From Pseudidiomarina marina (lineage in GTDB: Bacteria > Pseudomonadota > Gammaproteobacteria > Enterobacterales > Alteromonadaceae): a stretch of DNA of 64,000 nucleotides. Positions 45,981-57,979 of this stretch are shown here, one piece after another. The position numbers and the translations under genes are program-made. The notes beneath the pieces were generated by a model that saw only the letters and a list, made by a program, of their open reading frames with translations, searched no databases and was not told the origin of the DNA. Positions within the stretch are counted from its first letter, which is position 1; each line of letters starts with the position of its first letter. Where the stretch lies: NCBI RefSeq assembly GCF_003987045.1, contig NZ_PIPZ01000002.1:124001-188000 (forward strand), written 5' to 3'.

Positions 45981-47416
45981 GCGTGTTTTCCTTCTGCTGA
46001 AGTCATTGGTTTTAATTCTTCCTGACGTTCTTGCAAGGCTTGCACCACGCGCTCCATACGGGCACTGCGCGAGCCTTTGACTAAAATGGTGATCGGCGCT
46101 GGTGCTTGATTCACTGTCGCGATAATCGCCGCAACGGCGCTGTCCAAATTTGAGAAGTGACGTCCGCCGCGACCATTAAACACTTCACTTGCGCTTTGAC
46201 TCAGCACGCCTAAGGTATACAAGTTATCAATGCCCGCCGTAATGGCGTATGCACCAACCTCTTCATGGTATTCACGGGCTTGGCTACCTAGCTCACCCAT
46301 ATCTCCCAAAACCATCATGCGATAGCCTGGGTATACCGCTAGCATGTCGAGCGCCGCTTTTACCGAGCCAACGTTGGCGTTGTAAGTATCATCAATCAAT
46401 TGAATGTGGTCATTTAGACGAATCACATTCAAGCGTCCAGCAACCGGTGTTAATTGCGCTAATGCTGTCTGCGCATCAGCGAGCGCACAACCTACCGCAA
46501 CTGCGGCGCGAATGGCTACCAGTGCGTTGTCAACATTGTGTAAACCAGGCAGACTCAGGGTGATATGTCCTGTTTGGGGCTGCTCACCGGTCAATTCGAC
46601 ATCAAATTCCGCGCAACCTTGCTGGTTAACTTGCACGTTGGATGCACGCACGGTCGGTTGCTCATCCGCCGCATCGACCACACGGCCGAACGTTTCGTGT
46701 TTGGTGCCCGCTAACATCTGTTTCCAACCCTGCGCAAACTGCGAGTGAAACGGTGTGAGTGCTAAGCCATGCGGACCTAAACCACGGAATATCTCCGATT
46801 TAGCCCGATACACACCGTGAATATCACCAAAGCCCTCAACGTGCGCTGGTGCGACATTGTTGATGATGGCCACGTCAGGCTGGGTTAAGCGAGTGGTGTA
46901 AGCAATTTCACCTAAATGATTAGCGCCGAGTTCAATAACCGCAAACTCGTGCTGTGGCTCAATTCGTAAAAGTGTTAATGGCACGCCAATGTCGTTATTA
47001 AAGTTACCAGCGGTTGCAAGCACTTCGCCACGTTGACGCAAAATAGCCGCTAGCATTTCTTTGACGGTGGTTTTGCCGCTACTACCGGTTATTGCAATGG
47101 TTTTTGGAGCCACTTTCGCTTTAACTGCTGCGCCGAGTAACCCCAACGCATAACGGGTGTCATTGACGATAATTTGCGGTGCCGCCATACAAACGTCATC
47201 GGTTAGTTCACGCTCCACCATAATCGCCGCGGCACCGCTCTGCAATGCTTGAGCAGCGAAATCGTGCGCGTCAAAATTGGGGCCCTTTAATGCAATAAAT
47301 AAGCAATCTTTCGGCAGCGACCGCGTATCGGTGCTGACGGCATCAATCGTGCGGTTTGCGCCAACTAATCGTCCTTCAACTGCGGCTGCTATCCATGCTA
47401 AGTCAATGCGAATCAT
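45974..47416 (-). CDS. murF: UDP-N-acetylmuramoyl-tripeptide--D-alanyl-D-alanine ligase
   Basis: This 480-residue Mur ligase adds D-Ala-D-Ala. The ATP loop [13 protein letters not shown] is near residue 110, followed by [28 protein letters not shown] lies near 340. It overlaps murE by 4 bp. The last residues (EGKHAC) are unusual but short. Confidence 0.97.
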   Translation of the reverse strand: MIRIDLAWIAAAVEGRLVGANRTIDAVSTDTRSLPKDCLFIALKGPNFDAHDFAAQALQSGAAAIMVERELTDDVCMAAPQIIVNDTRYALGLLGAAVKAKVAPKTIAITGSSGKTTVKEMLAAILRQRGEVLATAGNFNNDIGVPLTLLRIEPQHEFAVIELGANHLGEIAYTTRLTQPDVAIINNVAPAHVEGFGDIHGVYRAKSEIFRGLGPHGLALTPFHSQFAQGWKQMLAGTKHETFGRVVDAADEQPTVRASNVQVNQQGCAEFDVELTGEQPQTGHITLSLPGLHNVDNALVAIRAAVAVGCALADAQTALAQLTPVAGRLNVIRLNDHIQLIDDTYNANVGSVKAALDMLAVYPGYRMMVLGDMGELGSQAREYHEEVGAYAITAGIDNLYTLGVLSQSASEVFNGRGGRHFSNLDSAVAAIIATVNQAPAPITILVKGSRSARMERVVQALQERQEELKPMTSAEGKHAC

Positions 47417-48903
47417 GAGAGCTCCTCCGCTGTTGGTGTTGCAGTGATTTCCGCTACCAGTGCACGCTCGTTATAGTCAATGCGCTGTTGACCAATCACT
47501 TGGTAATCTTCGTGCCCTTTGCCGGCTAATAGCACCACGTCATTTGCTTTCGCTTGCGCGATCACTTGGCGTACCGCATTCTCGCGCCCCATAATCACTT
47601 GCACACGTTGGCGTGTTGGCATGCCGGCAATAATATCCTGCACAATTTGTTCTGGTGGCTCGGTACGTGGATTGTCATCGGTCACCACAACACGGTCGGC
47701 CATATCGGCCGCCACTGCACCCATTTGCGGACGTTTTCCACGATCTCTGTCACCACCGCAACCGAATACACACCATAGTTGGCCTTCGCAATGACGACGC
47801 AGGGCACTAAGTACTTGCTGTAGTGCATCAGGCGTATGCGCATAATCGACAATCACCAGCGGCTTACCGTGATGACCTCCGAACGCTTCCATTCGACCTG
47901 GCACAGCATGTAATTGTGCGCATGCCGCAGCAATTTTTTGTGGTTCTTGACCTAAACTGATAACGGCAGCAATAGCAGCCAGCAAGTTGTAAACGTTAAA
48001 GCCACCCAATAACGGCGACTGTACCGAAATTTGTTCAACGCGCTCAGCGTCATAACGCACATACAAATTAAACTGGGTGCCGTCATGATCATACTTGACC
48101 TGTTCCGCCCAGATACTGCGAGTAGCGTTTTGCGGCGTTAAACTGAAGCGCCAGCTGTCAGTGCGATCGGGCAACCAAGCGGCTACCGCCGAATCATCAG
48201 CATTCAGCACGCTGAATTGTGTATCTAACTCAGTAAATAACCGACGTTTGGCGCCAGCATAGTTCGCCATCGTGCCATGATAATCGAGATGATCACGGCT
48301 GATGTTGGTGGCCACGCCGACTTTAAAGTGCACAGCCTCAACACGACGCTGCACCAACGCATGCGATGACACTTCCATCGCTACCGCTTGGGCTCCTTCG
48401 CTACGCATCACATGCAATCGGTGTTGCACAGCAATGGCATCAGGGGTGGTGTGCGTTTCTGGTAACAATCGACCCGGGAAACCCGAACCCGTGGTACCAA
48501 TCACGCCACATGGCACCCCCAAAGCTTCAAGTAATTGCGCTGTAATATAAGTCACCGAGGTTTTACCGTTGGTGCCGGTAACGCCTATCACGCTGAGTGC
48601 TTGCGATGGTTCATGAAAAAATCGACCGGCGATAGCGGATAATTCATTCTTCAGCTGTGGTACTTCAACAACCCAGGTACGCCCCCGTAGCTCCATGCCA
48701 ACGGTTTCCGAATCGGCAAGCACCACGGCGGCACCAGCCTCAATTGCCGCATCAATAAATTGTCGACCATCAACCTGATAGCCAGGCACAGCAACGAACG
48801 CATCATTCGCTGCAACTTGGCGACTATCAAGCTTTAGTCCGCCAACTTTCACGGCCGGTAACTGTAACGGGTAATCTGGTAATAAGGTCATCAGATCAAT
48901 CAT
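47413..48903 (-). CDS. murE: UDP-N-acetylmuramoyl-tripeptide synthetase (meso-DAP adding)
   Basis: This 496-residue Mur ligase adds the third amino acid. DNPRTEPPE near residue 412 is the motif of enzymes specific for meso-diaminopimelate rather than lysine. The ATP loop is GVTGTNGKTSV near 110. I start at the ATG at 48903, which has GGAGG 5 bp upstream; a TTG at 48915 lies beyond that site. It overlaps ftsI by 8 bp. Confidence 0.97.
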   Translation of the reverse strand: MIDLMTLLPDYPLQLPAVKVGGLKLDSRQVAANDAFVAVPGYQVDGRQFIDAAIEAGAAVVLADSETVGMELRGRTWVVEVPQLKNELSAIAGRFFHEPSQALSVIGVTGTNGKTSVTYITAQLLEALGVPCGVIGTTGSGFPGRLLPETHTTPDAIAVQHRLHVMRSEGAQAVAMEVSSHALVQRRVEAVHFKVGVATNISRDHLDYHGTMANYAGAKRRLFTELDTQFSVLNADDSAVAAWLPDRTDSWRFSLTPQNATRSIWAEQVKYDHDGTQFNLYVRYDAERVEQISVQSPLLGGFNVYNLLAAIAAVISLGQEPQKIAAACAQLHAVPGRMEAFGGHHGKPLVIVDYAHTPDALQQVLSALRRHCEGQLWCVFGCGGDRDRGKRPQMGAVAADMADRVVVTDDNPRTEPPEQIVQDIIAGMPTRQRVQVIMGRENAVRQVIAQAKANDVVLLAGKGHEDYQVIGQQRIDYNERALVAEITATPTAEELS

Positions 48904-50644
48904 CTGCACCTCCAAAACCAGCCGCTTTTAACTGTGCATCAGCTAAATTATCCGGCGGAATATTCATCACGCGTAGCGCGTCGCTGACAATTTCTGCAAA
49001 GACTGGTGCCGAAACCTCGCTGCCATAATATTCGTCGCCACTTGGTTCATTCACCGTCACCACCACTGCTATTCGCGGATCGCTCACTGGCGCAATACCG
49101 GCAAACAAGGTGACATACTCTTCACCATAGCCTCCAGCTATCGCTTTACGCGATGTACCGGTCTTGCCCGCTACACGATAGCCACGAACCTTCGCTCGTC
49201 CACCAGAACCATTTGCAACCACACTCTCAAGCATGGTGAGAACCGTCTTCGCCGTCCGCTCCGAAATAACTTGTTCGCCTTCGGGCAAGCCTTCGCGGCG
49301 TTGAACGGTTAACGGCACACGTTTGCCACCATTAGCAATAATGGCGTACATCTGTGCCAACTGTAACGTGGTTGCTGACATGCCATAACCGTACGATAAG
49401 GTCGCGATTTCAAAATCAGACCAACGCTGACGGTTCTGTAAAATACCGAAACTCTCACCCAACATGGCTACCCCTGTGTCATTACCAAAGCCCACCGCCG
49501 CATAAGTATCCAACATACTGTTGATACCTGTAGCTAATGCGATTTTGGCAGTGCCAACGTTGCTAGAGTTCTCTAAAATTTGTGTAATAGTTTGCTCACC
49601 ACGATTAATTGGGTCACTCACTCGACGACCACCCAGACGCATCCAACCTGGGCTGGTGTTAATCACGTCGTCCGGTTGAATCACGCCAGCCTCCAATCCA
49701 GCGATCACAGCCAGCGGTTTCACCGTTGAGCCCGGCTCATAAGCGTCGGTAATCGCACGATTGCGTAATCTGTGTGGTTGCAAATCATGTCGATTGTTTG
49801 GGTTGTAGGACGGGCTGTTGACCATTGCGAGTACCTCGCCGGTTTTCACGTCAAGAATCACTGCAGAACCAGAAGTCGCCTGGTGATAGCGCACGGCCTT
49901 TTTGACTTCGGCATAAGCCAATGATTGCAAGCGTTGATCAATACTCAGCGTTAATTGTTGTGGTTGTTGCGCTTCGGTCACCCGTATTTCTTCAACAACC
50001 CGTCCTGCCGCGTCCTTGCGATAAACTCGCTCACCGGGTACCCCGGTAAGAACTTGATTGTAAATGGCTTCTAAACCTTCAATACCTAAGCCATCAATAT
50101 CCGTAAAACCAACAACATGCGCGGCGATTTCACCCGCCGGATAAAAGCGCCGTGATTCGGTTTTCAAATACACACCAGGAATAGCTAACTGACGAACGAA
50201 ATCGGCCACACCTGGGGTAACTTTACGTTCGAGATAAACAAAGCGGCGAGTTGGATCAGCCACTTTGCTAAGCAACTCATTCACATCGGTACGAAATACC
50301 TCTGCAAGAGCCAGCCAACGTTCACGATTTGCTAAGCCATCGCCTTCATGAACTCGTTTCGGGTCAGCCCAGACCGTCTGCACCGGAACACTCACTGCAA
50401 GCTCGCGACCGTTGCGATCTAAGATACTGCCGCGCTGCACGGTCGTTGCATCAGCACGAAGGGAGCGACGATCACCCTCAAAAATTAACCGTTCAGGTTC
50501 AATCAGTTGAATGTATGCCGCTCGTGCCACCAAACTTCCAAACACACCAAACACAATCAGCAAGGCGAAGTAGAATCGTCCCTTGCTTAAGTGTGGTTGC
50601 GCCTTCTTAACAGCGCGGCGGTTTGGTTTTGGTGTTACTGCCAT
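48896..50644 (-). CDS. ftsI: Septal transpeptidase FtsI (PBP3)
   Basis: This 582-residue class B penicillin-binding protein has one membrane helix at about 25-47, a non-catalytic domain and the transpeptidase domain with the active-site serine in YEPGSTVKPLA (about residue 302), ENSSNVG (about 357) and AGKTGTSRK (about 490). It crosslinks septal wall with FtsW and is the target of aztreonam-like drugs. It overlaps ftsL by 10 bp. Confidence 0.97.
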   Translation of the reverse strand: MAVTPKPNRRAVKKAQPHLSKGRFYFALLIVFGVFGSLVARAAYIQLIEPERLIFEGDRRSLRADATTVQRGSILDRNGRELAVSVPVQTVWADPKRVHEGDGLANRERWLALAEVFRTDVNELLSKVADPTRRFVYLERKVTPGVADFVRQLAIPGVYLKTESRRFYPAGEIAAHVVGFTDIDGLGIEGLEAIYNQVLTGVPGERVYRKDAAGRVVEEIRVTEAQQPQQLTLSIDQRLQSLAYAEVKKAVRYHQATSGSAVILDVKTGEVLAMVNSPSYNPNNRHDLQPHRLRNRAITDAYEPGSTVKPLAVIAGLEAGVIQPDDVINTSPGWMRLGGRRVSDPINRGEQTITQILENSSNVGTAKIALATGINSMLDTYAAVGFGNDTGVAMLGESFGILQNRQRWSDFEIATLSYGYGMSATTLQLAQMYAIIANGGKRVPLTVQRREGLPEGEQVISERTAKTVLTMLESVVANGSGGRAKVRGYRVAGKTGTSRKAIAGGYGEEYVTLFAGIAPVSDPRIAVVVTVNEPSGDEYYGSEVSAPVFAEIVSDALRVMNIPPDNLADAQLKAAGFGGADD

Positions 50645-50952
50645 GGCACTAGCACCTCCTGCTCAGCCTCAGCACGCACCATATCGAGGCGTTGCTGCGC
50701 AATCCGTTCAACTCGGTTGTGTTCAGTTAAGGTGTTCTGTTCAATCTGTAAATGACGCCATTCAATATCGATCTCATCGCGCTGCGAGAGTAGCTCGTCG
50801 CGCTCTATGGTGAGCAAGCGATGACTATGCGAAACGTAAATCACCGCCATGGCACTGCCGATGACCATTAAAAACAGCAAAACCAACACAAGGTGTTGGC
50901 GAAAATCGTCAAACAAAACAGCTACTAATGCAGGTACGCGGCTAGCTTTCAT
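50635..50952 (-). CDS. ftsL: Cell-division protein FtsL
   Basis: This 105-residue bitopic protein has a short cytoplasmic end, a membrane helix at about 20-42 ([20 protein letters not shown]) and a periplasmic coiled coil ([20 protein letters not shown]). It forms FtsQLB. It overlaps rsmH by 11 bp and ftsI by 10 bp. Confidence 0.94.
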   Translation of the reverse strand: MKASRVPALVAVLFDDFRQHLVLVLLFLMVIGSAMAVIYVSHSHRLLTIERDELLSQRDEIDIEWRHLQIEQNTLTEHNRVERIAQQRLDMVRAEAEQEVLVPWQ

Positions 50953-51892
50953 AATCTAACCTCGCGGCAATGCGTAGCACGGAACTCCGTGCTCTTGGAT
51001 TTAGTTTTATTTCGGCCGCCGATGGCTTGATGGCCTTGCCGATGAGGCGCAGCGTTTGACCGCGATCAAAGTCCGCGTCTCGAATAGGTAGTCCAGCTGG
51101 AATTGCTCGGCCTTGTGCCTGAGCACGCATAAAGCGTTTGACCATGCGATCTTCTAAGCTATGAAAGCTAATCACAGCAAGTCGTCCGTCGGGTTTCAAT
51201 CCGCTGACAGCTGCGGTTAATGCTGTTTCAATCTCCTCGAGCTCACCATTAATGTGAATGCGAATACCTTGAAAGCTCCGCGTCGCTGGGTGCTTGTGTT
51301 TATCTTTGAATGGCACCGCTTGCGCAATCAATTCGGCCAATTCGCGTGTAGTGGCAAGAGGCTTCTCTTCGCGTTGCTTAACAATCGCTTGGGCAATTCG
51401 CCAAGCAAAGCGTTCTTCGCCATATTCGCGCAGCACAAATGCAATTTCGTCTGCACTAGCGCTGTTTAAGAAGTCCGCCGCAGTCATGCCGGTACTCGTA
51501 TCCATGCGCATATCGAGTGGTCCTTCGCGCATGAAACTAAAGCCGCGTTCGGCGTCGTCCAATTGTGGGGAGGAAACGCCAAGGTCAAATAATATTCCGT
51601 CGAGCTTGCCGCGCAATTGCTGCGTTTCAAGCACGTCATCTAATCGTGAGAATGGGGTGTGGATGATGGTAAACCGTGGGTCATCACGCAAGGCAGCGGC
51701 CGCAGCAATCGCGGTGGGGTCACGATCGAGTGCATAAAGTTTACCTTGCGAGTTTAATTCGGCCAGAATAGCGCGCGAGTGCCCCCCTCTACCGAAGGTT
51801 GCATCTAAATAAGTTCCGTCTGGTTTGATCGCAAGAGCCTCGATGGACTCTTGTAACAACACCGAGACGTGTTGTTGCGCTTCTGTTGTCAT
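50942..51892 (-). CDS. rsmH: 16S rRNA (cytosine-1402-N4) methyltransferase
   Basis: This 316-residue SAM-dependent enzyme (former MraW) methylates C1402 of 16S rRNA. Key segments are [13 protein letters not shown] at the start, [16 protein letters not shown] (SAM site), [14 protein letters not shown] and [15 protein letters not shown]. The ATG shares one base with the mraZ stop (TAATG). rsmI of this window makes the partner 2'-O-methylation at the same rRNA base. Confidence 0.97.
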   Translation of the reverse strand: MTTEAQQHVSVLLQESIEALAIKPDGTYLDATFGRGGHSRAILAELNSQGKLYALDRDPTAIAAAAALRDDPRFTIIHTPFSRLDDVLETQQLRGKLDGILFDLGVSSPQLDDAERGFSFMREGPLDMRMDTSTGMTAADFLNSASADEIAFVLREYGEERFAWRIAQAIVKQREEKPLATTRELAELIAQAVPFKDKHKHPATRSFQGIRIHINGELEEIETALTAAVSGLKPDGRLAVISFHSLEDRMVKRFMRAQAQGRAIPAGLPIRDADFDRGQTLRLIGKAIKPSAAEIKLNPRARSSVLRIAARLDYES

Positions 51893-52350
51893 TATAATGA
51901 GAAGTCTTGTAGTCGATCACTGTGTGCCAAGTCGTCTTCTTGCTCCGCTGCCATATCGGCTGCGATTTGTTCTTGCCATGCCGCTTCAGACCAAAGTTCA
52001 AACTTATTGAGCTGACCAATAATCATGATCTTCTTGCTCAAATCCGCATGTTGACGCAGGGTTGGTGCGATCAAAATGCGACCGTTTTTATCCATTTGGC
52101 AATCTTCGGCGTGACCCAGTAACAAACGCTGGAGACGACGCTCTGCGGGGTTCATGCTTGATAAGGTGGTGAGCTTCTGTTCAATCAATTGCCACTGCGG
52201 CAATGGATACAGCAATAAACAGGGTTGCTTAATGTCAATGGTACAGACCATTTGCCCGTCACAATCCAAAAGCAGACTCTTGCGATACTTTGCTGGTATC
52301 GCGAGCCGACCTTTGTCATCTAGACTGAGTGCTGCTGCGCCACGAAACAT
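51892..52350 (-). CDS. mraZ: Transcriptional regulator MraZ
   Basis: This 152-residue protein has two AbrB-like halves ([22 protein letters not shown] and [18 protein letters not shown]) and is the same length as E. coli MraZ. It forms a ring and represses the dcw promoter by binding TGGGN repeats. I start at the ATG at 52350; the longer frame reads through the operator. First gene of the cluster. Confidence 0.96.
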   Translation of the reverse strand: MFRGAAALSLDDKGRLAIPAKYRKSLLLDCDGQMVCTIDIKQPCLLLYPLPQWQLIEQKLTTLSSMNPAERRLQRLLLGHAEDCQMDKNGRILIAPTLRQHADLSKKIMIIGQLNKFELWSEAAWQEQIAADMAAEQEDDLAHSDRLQDFSL

Positions 52351-52358
52351 ATTATTTG

Positions 52359-52383
52359 ATCCACTATTACCCACAAATCCCCA
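52359..52383 (-). promoter_or_regulatory. MraZ operator: three TGGGN-type repeats
   Basis: On the minus strand TGGGG, 5 bp, TGGGT, 5 bp and TGGAT are spaced exactly 10 bp apart, directly before mraZ. This matches the MraZ binding pattern of three TGGGN boxes with 5-bp spacers, with one base changed in the third. Confidence 0.75.
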
Positions 52384-52392
52384 CAATGTGAC

Positions 52393-52422
52393 AGTCTAGG
52401 TGCCGATCTTTCCACCTGTCAA
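52393..52422 (-). promoter_or_regulatory. mraZ: Predicted dcw (mraZ) promoter
   Basis: A perfect TTGACA (52417-52422), an 18-bp spacer and TAGACT (52393-52398) place the transcript start near 52386, at the edge of the MraZ boxes. Confidence 0.7.
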
Positions 52423-52538
52423 GGAAAAATGATTGCTTTGCGATATGTAACAGCGCTTGACGGCAAGGATTAGGTAAAGGATGATGCGAATACTATGTCA
52501 ACAAGCATATAATTCTAATAACAAGCTTTCTCATATAA

Positions 52539-54786
52539 ATGAAGCAGATAGATGTCGTGAGTTTTCCAGATAAGTTCGGTAAGCAGTCCGAACGCTGGCG
52601 CTTATTGCGCTACCTTGTTGTTGTGCTCTTTATTGCATCGGCTTTATTGTACGCGGTGTATCTTGTCGTCGATGGTGAACGTCAACAACAACTGGAAATA
52701 GAAAAACGCCGAGCCAGCGAGCACTTAAGTGCAATGCGAGGCCAAATTGAACAGCGCTTACAAGCCAATATGTTAGCACTGCGCGCGTTGCGTCCTGAAA
52801 TTCTTTGGCAAGACACACCCGATCGCGTTCGCTTACAACACATCATTGATGAATTTCTCTCCTCTAATCTCGATATCATGCATGTTGCCCTCGCGCCCGA
52901 TTTGGTCGTTAAATTCGTCTACCCAGTCGAAGGTAATCAGTCATTAATAGGTTTTAATTACCGACTGGATACCGAGCAGTATGCGGGCATCTTGCGCGCA
53001 ATTGCGATAAAAGACGTGGTGTTGACCGGTCCGTTGCGTCTTAATCAAGGCCGTGATGCTCTGATTGCACGGATGCCGGTATTCCGTAATGACCGTACGT
53101 TGTGGGGTGTCGCTTCGCTGGTTATTGACCATGTGAATCTCTTAGAGGGTGTCCGATTTTATCAGCATCCGAATTATTCTTTTGCTATTCGTCATGTGCA
53201 AAATGATCTGAACCCGACCCCCACCGCATTTGCTGGTAATAACGATGTATTTAACCCTGATGCATTGGTCACTGAAATTGCTTTTCCTCGCGGTCGCTGG
53301 CAGTTAGCAGCTTATCCTCGCGACGGGCAGTGGGTCGCAAATAATGCCGATTTTTGGCTGCACTGGGCGATTGGTATCGGTCTTACGGCTGTTATTTTAT
53401 CGGCCTTTTTAATGCTAATTTTTACTCAGCATCGATTACGCGGCGCTATTTCGACTATCGCGTATCAAGCCCGCTACGATGGTTTAACGGATTTACCGAA
53501 CCGCAACTTCTTCTCGGAACAACTTGGCGCAGATATTCGTTCGGCCTTACGCTCGCAACAAAAATTCGCACTGCTGGTTCTCGATCTTGATCATCTTCGC
53601 GAAATTAACGACGTATTAGGCCATGAAGTGGGTGATGCTTTATTGCAACGTGTTGCCGAGCGCATTCGAACCAGTATTCGCGAAGATGATTTATTAGCGC
53701 GCATTGGTGGTGACGAGTTTGCGATAGTATTGCGAGATCTTAATGATCCGAGTGAAGCTGAAATTCGCGCTAAAGCGATTATGAGCGACTTACTTCATAC
53801 GCTGGACATTGAACATAACCATATCAATATGACCGCCAGTACGGGCATCGCCATGTTCCCGCACGATGGCCAAGAAGTTCAACAGCTATTAAAGCACGCG
53901 GAACTAGCGATGTATGCTGCGAAAGCGCAAGGCGCAATGAGTGTTCACTTCTTCGATGAACAGCTACGCCAAAGCACGGAGCGCGACATTAATCTGCACC
54001 ATCAAATTATTAAAGGAATTGAAGCGGAACAGTTTGAGGTGCACTACCAGCCGGTTATTGAAACGGAAACAGGCTTACTGACACGTTGTGAGGCTTTAAT
54101 TCGCTGGATACATCCAGAACGAGGCGCAATTTCACCCGCAGAATTCATTCCAATTGCCGAGAAGACCGGCGCGATCATTGGTTTGGGCGACTTCGTGCTG
54201 CGCCAGGTCGTTCGTGATTGGAAAAAGATGCATAGCGCCGGTCTTGATTTAGCAATTGCGCTGAATCGCTCGCCGCGTGAATTCAATGACCGTCAGGCGG
54301 CAACTCATTGGTTAAATGTGATTGCAGCAGCCGATGTACCGACCAATCGATTGATGTTCGAAATTACTGAGTCGATGCTTATGCGCAATAAAGAACGCCA
54401 GTTTGCTAACTTGCGTAAACTGCGAGACGCTGGTATTTCGTTAGCCATTGACGATTTTGGGACTGGGTACTCAAGCTTGAACTACCTGCGTTCGTACCCT
54501 ATTGACGTGATAAAGATCGACCGCAGTTTCTTACATAACGTACCACATCAGGGGCAACAAAAAGCCTTGGTTGAAGTGCTTATTCGTATCGCACACACGC
54601 TGAACATGAGTGTGGTTGCCGAGGGCGTTGAGCATGAGCAACAAGTCGAATTTTTGCAGCAGCAAAAATGTCATTACCAGCAAGGCTTTTTCTACGGCCG
54701 TGCCATGCCTCTAAAGGAATTCATTCGCTTTACGCAGCAATTTAATCGTGATGTGTTAGAGCGAACCAACTCAGAGAAAGAAGTGT

Positions 54787-54803
<17 letters not shown>
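52539..54803 (+). CDS. Membrane GGDEF/EAL bifunctional c-di-GMP protein
   Basis: This 754-residue protein has a membrane helix at about 23-43, a periplasmic sensor region (about 45-270; no family assigned), a second helix near 275-297, a GGDEF domain (intact RIGGDEFAIVL near residue 390) and an EAL domain (EALIRW near 517, EITESML, DDFGTGYSS, IKIDRSF, EGVEHEQQ, QGFFYGRAMP). Both catalytic motifs are intact, so it may make, break, or do both to c-di-GMP depending on the sensed signal. It is divergent from mraZ. A TATAAT at 52508 has no clear -35 and the start lacks a strong ribosome site. Its last codons and stop lie inside rnpB on the other strand. Confidence 0.93.
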
Positions 54804-55144
<341 letters not shown>

Positions 55145-55150
55145 AAGCGC

Positions 55151-55156
55151 ATTCTA
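55151..55156 (-). promoter_or_regulatory. rnpB: Possible -10 element of rnpB
   Basis: TAGAAT on the minus strand lies 7 bp before the predicted RNA 5' end and contains the rsmI stop codon (TAG), followed by a G+C-rich discriminator GCGC. No good -35 is seen inside rsmI. Confidence 0.4.
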
Positions 55157-56005
55157 CTGGTTATCTTGCTCAAGCGCTAGCTGATACAAGGTGTTTTTGC
55201 GCGCGCCATGTATTTCAGCTGCGAGCGCCGCCGCTTTTTTCAGTGGCAATTCGTTGCGCAGTAGGTTGAGTGTTCGCAGTGCTGCTGGATTTACATCATC
55301 GTGCTCCACTTCAGGTGCACCACCTAGAATGAGCACCATTTCACCGCGCTGTTGGTTGCTATCACTGAGCACTTGCTGTTGAACTTCGGCAACAGTGCCC
55401 GTTAAATAGGTTTCAAATTGTTTGGTCAGTTCACGTGCCAAGACCAACGGGCGTTCGCTACCAACTGTGGTCATCAAATCCGCTAAAGTATCCGTGATTC
55501 GGTGGGGCGATTCGTAAAAAACCAACGTTCGGGTATCGCTGACGAGCTGTTCAAGACGCTTGCGGCGTTGTTGTGGCTTGGCGGGCAAAAAACCCTCGAA
55601 ACTAAAGCGGTCGGTTGGCAAGCCGGCTCCCGACAACGCCGTGACAAATGCACAGGCGCCTGGCAAGGCAATGACTTTGATGCCAGCTTGACGGCACTGT
55701 TGTACCAACACATAACCAGGGTCAGAAATTAACGGCGTGCCGGCGTCACTAATTAACGCGATCGATTCACCGCGTTGCAATCGCTCAATCACTTGTTCAG
55801 CGCGCTGCCGCTCATTGTGTTCATGCAAAGCGAACAAGGTTGCGCGAATACCAAGGTGCTGCATCAATTGTCCGCTATGGCGTGTATCTTCAGCAGCAAT
55901 TGCATCACATGAGCGTAAGACAGTGATTGCGCGCTCGGTGATATCCGCCAAATTGCCAATTGGTGTTGGCACAATATATAAACAGCCAACGTTGTCGGTA
56001 CTCAT
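55154..56005 (-). CDS. rsmI: 16S rRNA (cytidine-1402-2'-O) methyltransferase
   Basis: This 283-residue SAM-dependent enzyme methylates the ribose of C1402. The start at 56005 ([21 protein letters not shown]) has an AGGGG site 6 bp upstream; the longer frame crosses the lpoA promoter. Conserved parts are [40 protein letters not shown] and FYESPHRI. It is divergent from lpoA, as in E. coli. Confidence 0.96.
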   Translation of the reverse strand: MSTDNVGCLYIVPTPIGNLADITERAITVLRSCDAIAAEDTRHSGQLMQHLGIRATLFALHEHNERQRAEQVIERLQRGESIALISDAGTPLISDPGYVLVQQCRQAGIKVIALPGACAFVTALSGAGLPTDRFSFEGFLPAKPQQRRKRLEQLVSDTRTLVFYESPHRITDTLADLMTTVGSERPLVLARELTKQFETYLTGTVAEVQQQVLSDSNQQRGEMVLILGGAPEVEHDDVNPAALRTLNLLRNELPLKKAAALAAEIHGARKNTLYQLALEQDNQ

Positions 56006-56036
56006 GTTAACCCCTTGTAAGAACCTCGCGGCGCGA

Positions 56037-56065
56037 TTGTGAAGCCTTGCCGTACGGTTTATAGT
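56037..56065 (+). promoter_or_regulatory. lpoA: Predicted lpoA promoter
   Basis: TTGTGA (56037-56042), 17 bp, TATAGT (56060-56065). The start of transcription would be near 56072, which favours the ATG at 56100 over that at 56085. Confidence 0.65.
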
Positions 56066-56099
56066 ATGACCCATTGCAAAAAACATGGGTGAATTCAAA

Positions 56100-57962
56100 A
56101 TGTCTGTTGCTATTGTGCCAAAGAAGTTGCTGTTGTGCATGGTTATTGTCGCGCTGTTCACTGCGCTCAATGGCTGTTCATCAGGGCCACGCGAACCCGC
56201 TTCCCAATCCACAACCAGTCAAGACAGTTCTGAATTCACTGCGGTGCCGCTAGACGAGCAATTTCGTTCAGCACAAAGTTGGCTCGCTAATGCACGATTA
56301 ATGGAAGGCAAAGAGCAAGTTGATGCGTTATTACAAGCAGCAGCAACGTTTCAACGAGATGGACAATGGCAACAAAGTGCTGTCGTGATCGCACAAATTC
56401 AACGTCACTTCGAAGCGGAGTCATTAAATAACGCCCAAAGACAGCTTATGGCACTGCTAGAGGCGCGTTTTGCAGGACACGACGGGCGCTGGAATTATGT
56501 CGAACAGCTTCTCGAGCCTTTGCTTCAGCCTCGCCTGTCGGTGGATTATCCCGAGCAAACCTTAGAACTAGCATTAAAATCAGCAAGCGCGCAACAAGAA
56601 TGGGAACTTGCAGCAAGCTACCAATTACAACTGCTGAATATCGCACCAGATTCGACTCAGCCGGAACAAGTTTGGGAAATTTTACGTAACGTACAAAACC
56701 CCGACCAAGTCACATTGCCGCCAAGCTTTGATCGTAGCCAACTGGTGGCGGGCTGGGCTAATTTAATGCGTACATTGCACCAAATTAGTGCAACGCCGTC
56801 TGAATTGGATGATGCACTTGCTCAGTGGCAAGCTAACTTCTCAGAACACCCGGCGCAATTTGTGGTTGATAACTTAATGGCGCTAACCGAACAGCCGCGC
56901 CATCGTGCCCTAGTTTTACTCCCGTTAACTGGACAGTACGCTGAGCAAGGCCTGGCGGTTCGTGACGGGCTCGTCAAAGCCTTAAGTCGATTACCGCAAG
57001 TACACGCAAAGTTTATCGATACCAACACGCTAGACTTTGCCGCGCTACCCGAGCTACTTCAGCAACACCAAGCCAATGTTCTAATCGGCCCGTTACTCAA
57101 GCCGAACGTTGCTGCAATTGATGCTTCGCAATTACCGGAAAGTCTGCCGTGGTTAACTTTAAATGAACCGGGCGAGGTGCTGATTCCAACGTTACCACAA
57201 CAGCACTTTTTTGCTTTGGATGCGGAAACTGAGATACGCCAAGCAGCTAAACATATGGCAAAACGCGGACATCGCCATCCAATTGTGCTTGCGCCGGAAA
57301 CCGCGCGAGGTCAACTACATGCCGAAGTATTCAAATCAGCATGGGAAGCAGAGTTCAATGATCCAATCCCTATTTCGATGGGCAACTACCGTAATACTGA
57401 GGAAATGAAAACAGCGGTTCAAGATCAATTGGGTGTAACCACCAGTGAAGCCAGAATAAATCAGGTAAAAATCGCTGCTGGCAAGATTATTGTCGATTCT
57501 CAAGCGCGCAGTCGGGCGGATGTCGATTCGGTCTATTTAGTTGGCGGTATTGAACAAACACGCCTTTTAAAGCCGTTCATTGATGTTAATATTTCGCCAT
57601 TTATGAAGGCGTTACCTGTGTATGCAAACTCTGGCAGCCATACGCTACGTAATGATTTAAGCGAAAATGATTTGGATGATGTACGCTTCACCGATGCACC
57701 GTGGCTATTGCCCGGTCACAGCGAAGCTCAGCAGCTAAACGATTTACTCGAATTAAGAAAGAATTGGGGTTATAACACAGCGCGGCTGGTCGCATTCGGC
57801 CATGATGCGTTGTTGCTCAGCCAACGCCTTCCTCTGCTACAGACAATGCCTGGCATTTCAGCACAAGGGCTAACTGGGGTACTCACGGTTCGCAATAATC
57901 AGGTAATTCGTGAATTAAATTGGGCGCGCTTCGACGGACACGAGGTTGTCGCCGGCCAATAA
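56100..57962 (+). CDS. lpoA: Penicillin-binding protein activator LpoA
   Basis: This 620-residue outer-membrane lipoprotein activates PBP1A. The signal ends in the lipobox LNGC (Cys25 counted from 56100). An N-terminal helical TPR-like region (about 40-250) is followed by an LppC/periplasmic-binding-protein-like domain ([20 protein letters not shown] near 276). A GGTGA site precedes the 56100 ATG; the alternative ATG at 56085 adds MGEFK and has no such site. yraN, diaA and dolP follow, as in E. coli. Confidence 0.93.
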   Translation: MSVAIVPKKLLLCMVIVALFTALNGCSSGPREPASQSTTSQDSSEFTAVPLDEQFRSAQSWLANARLMEGKEQVDALLQAAATFQRDGQWQQSAVVIAQIQRHFEAESLNNAQRQLMALLEARFAGHDGRWNYVEQLLEPLLQPRLSVDYPEQTLELALKSASAQQEWELAASYQLQLLNIAPDSTQPEQVWEILRNVQNPDQVTLPPSFDRSQLVAGWANLMRTLHQISATPSELDDALAQWQANFSEHPAQFVVDNLMALTEQPRHRALVLLPLTGQYAEQGLAVRDGLVKALSRLPQVHAKFIDTNTLDFAALPELLQQHQANVLIGPLLKPNVAAIDASQLPESLPWLTLNEPGEVLIPTLPQQHFFALDAETEIRQAAKHMAKRGHRHPIVLAPETARGQLHAEVFKSAWEAEFNDPIPISMGNYRNTEEMKTAVQDQLGVTTSEARINQVKIAAGKIIVDSQARSRADVDSVYLVGGIEQTRLLKPFIDVNISPFMKALPVYANSGSHTLRNDLSENDLDDVRFTDAPWLLPGHSEAQQLNDLLELRKNWGYNTARLVAFGHDALLLSQRLPLLQTMPGISAQGLTGVLTVRNNQVIRELNWARFDGHEVVAGQ

Positions 57963-57979
57963 CGCTAAAAGGACAAGGA

